From Paraburkholderia acidisoli (GTDB lineage: Bacteria; Pseudomonadota; Gammaproteobacteria; Burkholderiales; Burkholderiaceae), in the NCBI RefSeq assembly GCF_009789675.1, contig NZ_CP046915.1, positions 434,001 to 498,000 on the forward strand: a stretch of DNA of 64,000 bases, read 5' to 3'. Positions within the stretch are counted from its first letter, which is position 1. Each line of letters starts with the position of its first letter. The notes below the pieces were generated by a model, which saw only the letters and a list, made by a program, of their open reading frames with translations, did no database searches and was not told where the DNA came from. The position numbers were made by a program, and so were the translations under genes. Below, piece after piece: positions 39,248 to 47,753 of this stretch.

Positions 39248-39328
39248 GCCATCAACGATGGCAGCAGCGAGAAACGCCAAAAACAGAGGTCAAGAACGGG
39301 CGTACGCGACGCTGGCAACGCGAGTGCT

Positions 39329-39808
39329 TCAGCAAGCCCCACCACGCCCCATGCACCCCACCGCCGCCGGTTGCGCATGCGCCACCATCACGCCGATCGC
39401 CCCGCACCACTGCACGCTGCTCGTCACGCAGGCTTCGGGCGCCACGTGGGTATTGTCCAGACCGCGCTGCACGTTCTGCGCATTGAATTCATGGCGCTGG
39501 CGCGCGGCCAGCGCGGGGCGTAGCGTGGCGTCGAGCCACCATGCGAACGCGACGATGCAACCCGCCGCCACCGCGAGCAGGATCAAATGCGGCACGCGCA
39601 GGCGCATGGCCGCCAGCACGCGCGGTTTGACCGGCGCGGTCCGCGCGCCCTGCACTTTGTCCACGAGCGCCGACACCTGCGCCGGCATCGCTTCGAGGCG
39701 TTCGGCAACGCCTCGCTCCACGTGCTCGATGGCCGCGACGGCCGGTGTTTCGATGAGTTCGGTTGCCACTGTCTGTTCGTCTTGCTGTTGTTGCTCTTGT
39801 GATTGCAC
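39329..39808 (-). CDS. Hypothetical membrane-anchored protein
   Basis: About 159 aa if the GTG at 39808 is used (a TTG at 39850 gives 173). A Gln/Glu-rich start and a helical segment (IEHVERGVAERLEAMPAQV) lead to one membrane helix (VPHLILLAVAAGCIVAFAWW) and a ~65-residue tail with four cysteines. Codon use in the middle is strongly GC3, as for real genes here. There is no good ribosome site. It lies next to the PIN-toxin remnant in a patch that looks accessory. No family recognised. Confidence 0.4.
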   Translation of the reverse strand: MQSQEQQQQDEQTVATELIETPAVAAIEHVERGVAERLEAMPAQVSALVDKVQGARTAPVKPRVLAAMRLRVPHLILLAVAAGCIVAFAWWLDATLRPALAARQRHEFNAQNVQRGLDNTHVAPEACVTSSVQWCGAIGVMVAHAQPAAVGCMGRGGAC

Positions 39809-39963
39809 GCACGCCCGGCTGGCGGCTCCGGTCGTACGGGTTAACGGCAAGTCGCCGCATTACGACAGGGCGGCGGCGAGATTATTTTCGGCTATCGGCG
39901 TAACGGCTGTGCGCTAGCGCACGAAATAAAGCAAAAAGCATCGTCCCAACCCTTCGACAAAAA

Positions 39964-40000
39964 CGCCCTGCCCGTCCGGGCAAACCGGACGAACAGGGCG
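39964..40000 (-). terminator. Rho-independent terminator of the 40027-40859 operon
   Basis: A two-part stem: CGCCCTG (39964-39970) with CAGGGCG (39994-40000), and CGTCCGG (39973-39979) with CCGGACG (39985-39991), loop of five. On the minus strand the stem is followed by TTTTTG. It lies 27 bp past the stop of the 74-aa gene. Confidence 0.75.
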
Positions 40001-40026
40001 ACGCGCTAAACCCCCGTCATCGGCGG

Positions 40027-40251
40027 CTAGTGCCGCTCTTTGGGTGTACTGCCATTGTCCGGCGAACTCCCGCCGGTGCGCCGCTGATAGTCGTCGCCAC
40101 CGCGCCGGTCGGTGTCCTGCAAGCCGCGTTCGAGATCGCGCTGCGCCTGCCGGCCGACCGAACGCGTGTCGTGCGACTCGTTGCGCCCCACCGGCTCGCT
40201 GCCCTCATGCTGGGGACGCTTCGTATGCGGCTCGACGTTGCCCGGTTTCAT
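40027..40251 (-). CDS. Hypothetical hydrophilic 74-aa protein
   Basis: A highly charged protein (MKPGNVEPHTKRPQHEGSEP..., rich in Arg, Asp, Gly, His), likely disordered. GGAGG ends six bases before ATG 40251. The start overlaps the stop of the glycine-zipper gene upstream, so they are coupled and share the terminator at 39964-40000. No function assigned. Confidence 0.7.
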   Translation of the reverse strand: MKPGNVEPHTKRPQHEGSEPVGRNESHDTRSVGRQAQRDLERGLQDTDRRGGDDYQRRTGGSSPDNGSTPKERH

Positions 40252-40859
40252 CGTGCGCCTCCTTCCGCCGCGCGCAGCGGCTGGACCGTGCGCGTCGGGT
40301 CGAAATCGGCCCAATGGCCTTGCTGCCAGCGGCCGTCGGCGCGCTCGATCTCCATCCCGCCCGCCGCGCCCAGCACCTGCGCCGCCGTCTGCTGCGTGCC
40401 CGGGCTCACATGCACGGCCACCAGCACGCCCGACTCGCGCGCCTTGGGCGTGCCGTCGGGTTCATGGCCGAGGTCGCTGTGATCGACCTCGCGCTCCGCC
40501 GTCTTGCCGCCGCCGCGCGTCTGCCACAGCGCGCCGCCCAGCGTACCGACGTAGGCGCCCACGCCCGCCGCCACCGCCAATACCAGCAATGACCGGAACA
40601 GCACGTACGACAACAGCACGCCGACGATCAGACCGACCACGGCACCCGCCGCCGCCCCCGTTGCCGCGCCCAGCGACGACTTGCGCGCGCCCGGGTCGGC
40701 GAATTCGTCACCGCCCACCGGAAAACGCGCATGCTGGCCGCCCGGATTCACATAGAACGAGGCGACATCTTCGTGAACGAAACCATTGGCCTGCAACTTC
40801 TCGACCGCCACCTCCGCATCGTGCAGCGTCGTGAAGCGACTCGCTACGATCAGTGACAT
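40248..40859 (-). CDS. Glycine-zipper membrane protein
   Basis: A 203-aa protein. The first ~60 residues resemble a small ferredoxin-like/general-stress domain (SRFTTLHDAEVAVEKLQANGFVHEDVASFYVNP), followed by a glycine-rich hydrophobic zipper (SSLGAATGAAAGAVVGLIVG, then LSYVLFRSLLVLAVAAGVGAYVGTLGGAL) and a hydrophilic tail. AGGAGG lies five bases before ATG. Related proteins occur in stress regulons. It is coupled to the 74-aa gene. Confidence 0.8.
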   Translation of the reverse strand: MSLIVASRFTTLHDAEVAVEKLQANGFVHEDVASFYVNPGGQHARFPVGGDEFADPGARKSSLGAATGAAAGAVVGLIVGVLLSYVLFRSLLVLAVAAGVGAYVGTLGGALWQTRGGGKTAEREVDHSDLGHEPDGTPKARESGVLVAVHVSPGTQQTAAQVLGAAGGMEIERADGRWQQGHWADFDPTRTVQPLRAAEGGAR

Positions 40860-41138
40860 GACTCCCTCCTTTGGCCCTCGACGTCCGGGCGCTCGCTGCG
40901 TCACGCGATTGTTGTGCTGCCATCCATGACGCCATTCCCGCATGCGCCGTGCCGTCTCGTGCGATGCGTACAACCGTTTCGTGCCGACGATGGTTGCGCC
41001 GACGATGGCAAACCGGCTCGCCTGCAATAAAGCGCATCGCGTGTGCCTGTTTGACGATCCCGACGATTACGTGCGGCTTCGCATGCCTGCGGTATGCGCG
41101 ATGCGCTGAAGCCTTGTCCGACTCAATGAGGAACGCTC

Positions 41139-41516
41139 ATGAAAACCTTCGACTTCGATCAACGCGTCGAGGAAATCCAGCTTGCCATGGTGGATGTTTT
41201 CGACTCGCCTAAACGGCCCGCCATCAGCCTCGTCGACGAGGGCGAGACCGTCTTCCTGCAAATCTCGTGGGTCGTGGAGTCGCATCGCGATACCACGCTC
41301 GACGCCCGCTGCGCCGCCACGCTGCGCTTCACGCGCGCGCAACTCGACCGCTACGCGGCGCTCGACACCGCACGCCGCGTCGAGGTTCAACAGCGCCTGC
41401 GGCAGCGCGTACGCGAACGATTCGAGGCCGAACGTCCGCCCGCGCATGACGGCGAGTGCGCATTCGAACTCGCGATCTCCGACACCGAATTCGACACGCG
41501 CCCCGCTTTCCAGTAA
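41139..41516 (+). CDS. DUF3022-like protein
   Basis: A 125-aa soluble protein. The core ISWVVESHRDTTLDARCAATLRFTRAQLDRYAALDTA (here split by key residues WVVE, TTLDARC, RAQLDRYA) fits a Burkholderia-restricted family that I recall as DUF3022. No enzyme motif is present. It stands alone, with 365 bp before the next gene. Function is unknown. Confidence 0.7.
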   Translation: MKTFDFDQRVEEIQLAMVDVFDSPKRPAISLVDEGETVFLQISWVVESHRDTTLDARCAATLRFTRAQLDRYAALDTARRVEVQQRLRQRVRERFEAERPPAHDGECAFELAISDTEFDTRPAFQ

Positions 41517-41881
41517 CGCCATCCTTCCGCGCCGTGGTCAGCGTGCAACGCGCTGGCCCGCCCGCTCGGGTTTCGCGCAATCGGCAATCAAACTCCTACG
41601 AAAATGATCGATTCGCGCATTGATGCGCCTGACTGAGTCCGCCACCGTCCCTTCCCCCAAGTGCGAATTACCCGTCGACAGGCCGGACAGCGCGCCGCGC
41701 AGCGGCTGTTCGAGCCTTTTAAATGATCGATTCAATCATAATTCGGGGTTTTCCCTCGGTTGAAACGCGCGTTTCGCTCAAATAAGATGACGCAAACGGT
41801 CATTCCAGCCGCATCGGCATGGCCGCAGCACCGCAATACTGATCGAATCAGTCAAATAAAAACCTGCCGGAGACACCACAG
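41517..41881. other. 365-bp intergenic region with repeated ATGATCGATTC motif
   Basis: AAATGATCGATTC occurs twice exactly, at 41602-41614 and 41721-41733, and the related inverted repeat CTGATCGAATCAG is at 41840-41852, 30 bp before the porin ATG. The second copy is followed by AATCAT, forming ATGAT-N7-ATCAT. The region is AT-rich relative to its neighbours and probably holds the porin promoter and regulator sites. No coding sequence is convincing. Confidence 0.5.
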
Positions 41882-43033
41882 ATGATGAGAAGGTCCACCG
41901 CATTGCTTGGCTTGTTGGGCGTCGCGATCGGCGCGCATGCGCAGAGCAATGTCACCCTCTACGGTTTGATCGACACTTCGCTCGTGTACACGAACAACCA
42001 GAAAGGCGCCGACAACTACCAGATGTCGAGCGGCGTCGAATCCGGCAGCCGCTGGGGCCTGAAGGGCGCGGAAGATCTCGGCGGCGGCTACGCGGCCATC
42101 TTCCAGCTCGAAAACGGCTTCAGCAGCACGGCGGGCACGCTCGGCCAGAACGGCCGCATGTTCGGCCGCGCCGCGTGGGTGGGCGCCGCCACGCCGTACG
42201 GCACGGTCACGCTGGGCCGCCAGAACGAACCGTCGGCGGACTTTCTCGGGCCGCTCGCGGCGTCGAACCAGTGGGCGGGCGGCATCGGCGCGCATCCCGG
42301 CGACACCGACAACCTCTACGTCAACTCGCGTATCAGCAACAGCGTGAAGTTCCTGAGCCAGAGCTATCACGGCTTCCGCGCGGGTGCGTTGTTCAGCTTC
42401 GGCGGCACGGCGGGCGACTTCAACAACAACCGCATCTGGAGCGTCGCGGCCGGTTACAACCAAGGGCCGCTCGCGGTGGGCGTGTCGTATATCGACACTT
42501 CGCGCCCGAACACGGCGCTGTGGGACGGCACGGCGGGCTCGGCCGCGATCTCGCCGAACAACTCGCCGATCTTCTCCGGCTACACCTCGGCGCGCACGCA
42601 GCGCGTGGCGTCGGTGGCGGGCAACTACACGTTCGGCCGGGCGAAGTTCGGTCTCGCGTATTCGAATTCGCGCTTCGAGGATCTCGGCTCGGGCGCCGCG
42701 GCGGCGCCGCTCGCCGCGTACCGCAACGCCACGGCCGTGTTCGACAACGCCGAAGTCAACTTCAACTATCAGTTCACGCCGTCCGTGCTGCTCGGCGTGG
42801 CGTACGACTACACCAACAGCCACGGCGCGGGCGACGCGCACTATAACCAGTTCAACCTCGGCGGCGACTATCTGTTCTCGAAGCGCACCGACGTCTATCT
42901 CACGGCCGCCTACCAGCACGCGAGCGGCACGGATTCGACCGGCAAGGCCGCCGTGGCGGCGCTCTGGCCGATCACGGCGTCGAGCAATTCGCACCAGATC
43001 GTCGCGGCAGTGGGGCTGCGTCACAAGTTCTGA
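41882..43033 (+). CDS. Outer-membrane porin
   Basis: A 383-aa Burkholderia-type porin: signal peptide 1-20 (ending GAHA), then QSNVTLYGLIDTSLVYTN, GSRWGLKGAEDLGGGYAAIF, FGRAAWVGAATPYGTVTLGR (loop leading to L3) and terminal Phe in VGLRHKF. It precedes the catabolic island by 126 bp and could admit its substrate. A hairpin-capable GC repeat (GGCGGCG/CGCCGCC, ~43058-43082) lies between, so it may be a separate transcript. Confidence 0.93.
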   Translation: MMRRSTALLGLLGVAIGAHAQSNVTLYGLIDTSLVYTNNQKGADNYQMSSGVESGSRWGLKGAEDLGGGYAAIFQLENGFSSTAGTLGQNGRMFGRAAWVGAATPYGTVTLGRQNEPSADFLGPLAASNQWAGGIGAHPGDTDNLYVNSRISNSVKFLSQSYHGFRAGALFSFGGTAGDFNNNRIWSVAAGYNQGPLAVGVSYIDTSRPNTALWDGTAGSAAISPNNSPIFSGYTSARTQRVASVAGNYTFGRAKFGLAYSNSRFEDLGSGAAAAPLAAYRNATAVFDNAEVNFNYQFTPSVLLGVAYDYTNSHGAGDAHYNQFNLGGDYLFSKRTDVYLTAAYQHASGTDSTGKAAVAALWPITASSNSHQIVAAVGLRHKF

Positions 43034-43158
43034 GCCGGTGAACGCAGACTGAAACCCGGCGGCGTTCGAGGCGAGCGCCGCCCCCTCCGTCGCACGGCGC
43101 GACAATGCACGCAGTGTGCCAAAGAACCGCCGCGCGACGGCGAAGTGGAGATACGAGC

Positions 43159-44046
43159 ATGACAGTGAATTTCCGGGGCATCGTCCCTGCCCTCATCACC
43201 CCGATGACCGCCGACGAGGAAGTCGACGAAGCGGGCCTGCGCACCCTCGTCGAGCGCCTCATCGAAAAGGGCGTGCATGCGCTGTTCGTGCTCGGCACCA
43301 ACGGCGAGTTCATCGCGCTCTCGGAAGCGGAAAAGCTGCGCATCGCGCGCATTGCCGTCGACCAGGCGCGTTCGCGCGTGCCCGTGATCGCGGGCACCGG
43401 CGCCTACGCCACGCGCGACGTGATCGCCCTCAACGCGAAGATGCAGGACGCGGGCGTGGACGCGCTCTCGGTCATCACGCCGTATTTCAACGGCGCGACG
43501 CAAGCGGAACTCTTCACGCATTACGAACGCATCGCGCGCGCAACGCCGCTGCCCGTGATGCTGTACACGATTCCCGCCAAGGCCGGCATTACCTTGACCG
43601 TCGATACGGTGCGCCGTCTCGCCGAGATTCCGAACATTCGCGGCATTAAAGACAGCGGCGGCGACTTCGACCGCCTGCTCCAGCTCATCAACCTGCGCCG
43701 CGACGACTTCGCCGTGTTCACCGGCACCGACTCGATGATCCTGTGGACGCTCATCGCGGGCGGCGACGGCGCCGTGGCCGCCACGACGAACGCCGTGCCC
43801 GACGTCGTCATGTCGATCTGGAATCACTTCCAGGCTGGCGAGATCGAAGCCGCGCGCCGCGCGCAGGAATCGCTGCGCGCACTGCGCGACGCGTTCGCGC
43901 TCGGCACCATGCCGGTCGTGCTCAAGACCGCCGCCGCCATGCTCGGCATGCCGGCCGGCCCGGCGCGCGCACCCGCTCAGGCGCTCGACGCCGCCACGCG
44001 CGAGAAGCTCGCCAAGGCGCTGGCGATCTATCCGCGCGTCGCCTGA
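43159..44046 (+). CDS. DapA-family (Schiff-base) aldolase/dehydratase
   Basis: A 295-aa (beta/alpha)8 enzyme of the dihydrodipicolinate synthase/N-acetylneuraminate lyase superfamily. GTNGEF matches the carboxylate-binding GTTGE, YTIPAKAG holds the catalytic Tyr, and the Schiff-base Lys is in GIKDSGGD. Family members bind pyruvate or 2-keto acids and cleave or dehydrate keto-deoxy sugar acids. Because the gene begins a catabolic cluster rather than lying with lysine genes, an aldolase or dehydratase of a sugar acid is more likely than DapA itself. GGAG is nine bases before the ATG. Confidence 0.88.
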   Translation: MTVNFRGIVPALITPMTADEEVDEAGLRTLVERLIEKGVHALFVLGTNGEFIALSEAEKLRIARIAVDQARSRVPVIAGTGAYATRDVIALNAKMQDAGVDALSVITPYFNGATQAELFTHYERIARATPLPVMLYTIPAKAGITLTVDTVRRLAEIPNIRGIKDSGGDFDRLLQLINLRRDDFAVFTGTDSMILWTLIAGGDGAVAATTNAVPDVVMSIWNHFQAGEIEAARRAQESLRALRDAFALGTMPVVLKTAAAMLGMPAGPARAPAQALDAATREKLAKALAIYPRVA

Positions 44047-44103
44047 CCTTGTTATCGAAGCCCTGACGAACACCGCCACATCGCCGAAACCGAGACTCAC
44101 GCC

Positions 44104-45273
44104 ATGAACCCCGTTTATCACTTCCAGACCGTCAAGCACGTCGTGCACGGCGCCCACAGCCTCGCGCAGTTGCCCGAAAAACTCGCGCTGCTCGACACGC
44201 CCGTGCGCCGCGTCGCGTTCATCACGCAGCCCGTGATGGAGGAGACAGGCGTGGCCGCGCGCGTGGTCGCGGCGCTCGAAGCGAAAGACATCGAAGTGCT
44301 GATCGTGCGCGACGTGCAACCCGAGCCGACCATCGAAAACGTGGAGACGGTGTTTCGCGGCCAGATCGAACCGTTCAAGCCCGACGCGGTGCTCTCGATC
44401 GGCGGCGGCAGCGTGCTCGACGCCGCCAAGCTGTTCGCCGTGCGCCTCACCAACGACCAGCCGCTGCGCGAATGGCTCGGCATCGACCTCATCAAGGCGC
44501 CGGGCGTGCCGCTCATTCTCGTGCCGACCACGGCGGGCACCGGCTCCGAAGTCACGCCCAACGCCATCGTCACGCTGCCCGACGAGGAACTGAAAGTGGG
44601 TATCGTGAGCCGCCACCTGCTGCCGCAGCTCGTGATTCTCGACGCCACGCTCACGCTCGATCTGCCCAGGCCCATCACCGCGGCCACCGGCATGGACGCG
44701 TTCATTCACGCGCTCGAGTCGTATATCTCGACCAAGGCCAACCCCATCAGCGACATGTTCGCGATGGAGTCGATGCGCCTGATCGGCGCGAACCTCGTGG
44801 AAGCCTACGAGAACGGCCATTCGCTCAAGGCGCGCGAAGCCATGATGCTCGGCTCGATGTACGGCGGCCTCGCGCTCACGGCGGCGGGCACGGCGGCCGT
44901 GCACGCGCTCGCGTACCCGCTTGGCGGCATGTTCAACATCACGCACGGCGTGGCCAATTCGATGCTGCTGCCGCACGTGATGGCGTTCAATCTCGACGCT
45001 ATCGTCGGCCGCCTCGCCACCGTCGCGCACGCGCTGAACATCGCGCAACACGACGACAGCGAACAGGCCGCCGCCGACAAGTTCCTCGCCCGCCTGCGCG
45101 AGTGGACGGCGGCGCTCGCGATCCCGCAGGATCTGCGCGAATTCGGCGTTTCGGAAACGCATCTCGACGCGCTCTCGGTCGCCGCCGCGAAGGTCAAGCG
45201 CCTGCTCGGCAACAACCCGAAGGCGTTGAGCCTCGACGACATCAAGTCGATTTACGCGCGCCTGCTGCCATGA
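44104..45273 (+). CDS. Iron-containing alcohol dehydrogenase
   Basis: A 389-aa group III dehydrogenase. NAD motif SIGGGSVLDAAK, substrate loop TTAGTGSEVTPNAI, and metal ligands in GMDAFIHALE and HGVANSMLLPHVMAFN are visible. It interconverts an aldehyde and an alcohol; in this cluster it may reduce an aldehyde set free by the DapA-family enzyme or oxidise a polyol. Its stop overlaps the ATG of the kinase-PdxA fusion gene (45270), so they are coupled. Confidence 0.9.
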   Translation: MNPVYHFQTVKHVVHGAHSLAQLPEKLALLDTPVRRVAFITQPVMEETGVAARVVAALEAKDIEVLIVRDVQPEPTIENVETVFRGQIEPFKPDAVLSIGGGSVLDAAKLFAVRLTNDQPLREWLGIDLIKAPGVPLILVPTTAGTGSEVTPNAIVTLPDEELKVGIVSRHLLPQLVILDATLTLDLPRPITAATGMDAFIHALESYISTKANPISDMFAMESMRLIGANLVEAYENGHSLKAREAMMLGSMYGGLALTAAGTAAVHALAYPLGGMFNITHGVANSMLLPHVMAFNLDAIVGRLATVAHALNIAQHDDSEQAAADKFLARLREWTAALAIPQDLREFGVSETHLDALSVAAAKVKRLLGNNPKALSLDDIKSIYARLLP

Positions 45274-47639
45274 ACACGCCGCGTCTGCTGATTCTCGGCG
45301 ACGACCTCTCCGGCACCGCCGACTGCGCCGTGAAATGCACGCATCGCGGGCTGACGAGCGTGGTGTGCCTCGACGCTGCGCACGCGCTCGCGAGTGCCGC
45401 CGTCGCCACCGAAGCCGCCAGCGCCGACGTGCTCGCCATCGACACGGACACGCGCCGCGCGACGCACGCCGCGGCGGCCACGGCGAACGCGAACGCGTGG
45501 CGCGCGCACGCGGCCGACCGGCGTCTCTACAAGAAGATCGACTCGACGCTACGCGGCAACGTGGCCGCCGAAGTGGCCGCGCTCGCGGCGCACGCGGGCA
45601 TGGCGATCGTCGCGCCCGCGCTGCCCGAAGCGGGCCGCACCGTGGTGAACGGCCATCTGCTCGTGCACGGCACGCCGGTGGAAGCCACCGAAGTGTGGCG
45701 CAACGAAGGCATCGCGGGCAGCGGCGACGTGCCCGCCATGCTCGCCGACGCCGGTCTGAACGTCGCGCATGTCGATACGCACGCCGTGCGCGAAGGCGTG
45801 AGCGCATTGCGCGCGCGGCTCGACGCGTATCGCACGCAAGGCGTGAACGCCGTGATTTGCGACAGCGCCACCGACGACGATCTGCGCATCGTCGCGCAAG
45901 CGTCGGCCGCGCTCGACGGCGTGTTCTGGGTGGGCTCGGCGGGTCTCGCGCAAACGCTGATCGGCGCGCTTTGCGGCGATGAAACCCGCACGGAGCAAGC
46001 GGTTGCGTCCGCAACGATCATGCCTGCGCGTCAATCGAATCACGCGCGCCACGCGAACCATCCGCGCGGCGTGCTCGTCGTGGTCGGCAGCATGTCGAGC
46101 GTCTCGCACGCGCAGATCGAGGCGTTGCGCGGCGAAGCCGCCGCGGCTTTCGAATACTTCAGTGTTGATGTCGCCGCGCTGCTCGATCCCGTGAGCCCCG
46201 CTTCACTCACGCTCGGCACGCGCGTGGCGAATGCGCTGATGCGCGGCCGTCACGTGGTGGTGGCGATGAACCAGGCGGAGCGCGCAAGCGCCGCTATCGG
46301 CGATCAACTCGCGCGCCAGCTCGCGGAGCGCCTCGCGCCCGCCGCCGCGCACGCGGGCGCGCTCGTCGCCACGGGCGGCGAAACGGCGCGCGCGCTGCTC
46401 GCGGCCATGGGCGTGCAGTCACTGCGCGTGCTCGAAGAACTCGAACCCGGCGTGCCGCTGATGGCCGCCACCGGAACGGCGCGCGTCTTGCCCGTCGTCA
46501 CCAAGGCGGGCGGCTTCGGCGCGCCCGATACGCTTTATCGCGCGTGGCGGCGGCTCGCCCACGCGCAACCCGACTCCCCCCGATCCACCGAATCCAGCGC
46601 AACCCGCGCATTGAGCAACGAGGAAGCCATGACTTATCGTCCCGTAATCGGCATCACGATGGGCGATGCCGCCGGCGTGGGCCCGGAAATCATCATGAAG
46701 AGCCTCGCGCACCAGTCGGTGTACGACGGCTGCCGCCCGCTCGTGATCGGCGACGCGAAGCGTCTCGTCGACGCGGCGCAGCGCACCGGCGTCTCGCTCG
46801 AAGTGCGGTCGATCGCCACGCCCGCCGACGCGCGTTTCCAGCCCGGCGTGGTCGACTGCATCGACCTCGACCTGATTCCCGCAGCGCTGCCCTACGGCCA
46901 GCTCTCGCCCGTGGCCGGCGACGCCGCCTACCAGTACATCGCGCGCACCGTCGAACTCACCTCGGCCGGCGAACTCGACGCGATCTGCACCGCGCCGCTC
47001 AACAAGGAAGCGCTGCACGCGGGCGGCCACATCTTCCCCGGCCACACGGAAATGCTCGCGCACCTCACCGGCATTCCCGAAGTGTCGATGATGCTCGTCG
47101 CGCCCAAGCTGCGCGTGATCCACGTGACCACCCATATCGGTTTGCTCGACGCCATCCGCAAGATCGAACCGGGCCTCGTGCAGCGCACGATCGAACGCGC
47201 GCACGACACGCTGGTGCGCGCGGGGATCGAGAACCCGCGTATCGGCGTGTGCGGGATCAATCCGCATGCGGGCGAAAACGGCCTGTTCGGTTACGGCGAG
47301 GAAGAGGAAAAGATCATGCCGGCCGTGGCCGTGCTGCGCGAACGCGGCTGGAACGTGGAAGGCCCGCTGCCCGCCGACACGCTGTTCTTCCGCGCCGGCC
47401 GCGGCGACTTCGACGTGGTCGTGGCGATGTATCACGACCAGGGCCACGGCCCCGTGAAGGTGATGGGTCTCGAAGCGGGCGTGAACGTCACGGTTGGTTT
47501 GCCCGTGATCCGCACCTCGGTCGACCACGGCACCGCGTTCGATATCGCGGGCACCGGCATCGCCGACGAACGCAGCATGCTCGAAGCGCTCAAGCAGGCA
47601 CAAGACCTCGCTACGCGCCGCGCCGTCCACGCCGCCTGA
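45270..47639 (+). CDS. Four-carbon acid sugar kinase fused to PdxA-type dehydrogenase
   Basis: One open frame of 789 aa. Residues ~1-430 are an OtnK/DtnK-type (DUF1537) kinase: LGDDLSGTADCA at the start, KKIDSTLRGN, and nucleotide motif ATGGETARALL. Residues ~454-789 are a PdxA family 4-phospho-hydroxy-acid dehydrogenase: GDAAGVGPEI, CTAPLNKEALHAGG, GHTEMLA and MYHDQGHGPVKVMG (metal His). In known pathways the two proteins are separate and act in sequence: the kinase makes D-threonate/erythronate 4-phosphate and PdxA2 oxidises and decarboxylates it to dihydroxyacetone phosphate. Linker ~430-453 (AHAQPDSPRSTESSATRA) has no stop. An internal ATG at 46629 could also yield free PdxA. Confidence 0.82.
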   Translation: MNTPRLLILGDDLSGTADCAVKCTHRGLTSVVCLDAAHALASAAVATEAASADVLAIDTDTRRATHAAAATANANAWRAHAADRRLYKKIDSTLRGNVAAEVAALAAHAGMAIVAPALPEAGRTVVNGHLLVHGTPVEATEVWRNEGIAGSGDVPAMLADAGLNVAHVDTHAVREGVSALRARLDAYRTQGVNAVICDSATDDDLRIVAQASAALDGVFWVGSAGLAQTLIGALCGDETRTEQAVASATIMPARQSNHARHANHPRGVLVVVGSMSSVSHAQIEALRGEAAAAFEYFSVDVAALLDPVSPASLTLGTRVANALMRGRHVVVAMNQAERASAAIGDQLARQLAERLAPAAAHAGALVATGGETARALLAAMGVQSLRVLEELEPGVPLMAATGTARVLPVVTKAGGFGAPDTLYRAWRRLAHAQPDSPRSTESSATRALSNEEAMTYRPVIGITMGDAAGVGPEIIMKSLAHQSVYDGCRPLVIGDAKRLVDAAQRTGVSLEVRSIATPADARFQPGVVDCIDLDLIPAALPYGQLSPVAGDAAYQYIARTVELTSAGELDAICTAPLNKEALHAGGHIFPGHTEMLAHLTGIPEVSMMLVAPKLRVIHVTTHIGLLDAIRKIEPGLVQRTIERAHDTLVRAGIENPRIGVCGINPHAGENGLFGYGEEEEKIMPAVAVLRERGWNVEGPLPADTLFFRAGRGDFDVVVAMYHDQGHGPVKVMGLEAGVNVTVGLPVIRTSVDHGTAFDIAGTGIADERSMLEALKQAQDLATRRAVHAA
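46617..46631 (+). promoter_or_regulatory. Internal ribosome site and ATG of the PdxA part
   Basis: A GAGGAA lies five bases before ATG 46629, inside the long kinase-PdxA frame. The 336-aa product from this ATG has the usual PdxA length and N-terminus (MTYRPVIGITMGD). This suggests the fusion arose by loss of the kinase stop codon, and that free PdxA may still be made. Confidence 0.6.
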
Positions 47640-47753
47640 CGCATCGCGCGACGCCCGCGCGCGCCGCGTGCACAGCGTGCCCGGTGCGCCGGGCGGGCAA
47701 TCGCAGGCGGATTCGCGTGCGTTCGTTGAGTACACAACAATCGGAGACACAAG

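Noticed and set aside
41538..41735. Minus-strand 65-codon frame in the gap before the porin
   Set aside because: No ribosome site or recognisable family, and it covers the repeated ATGATCGATTC motifs.
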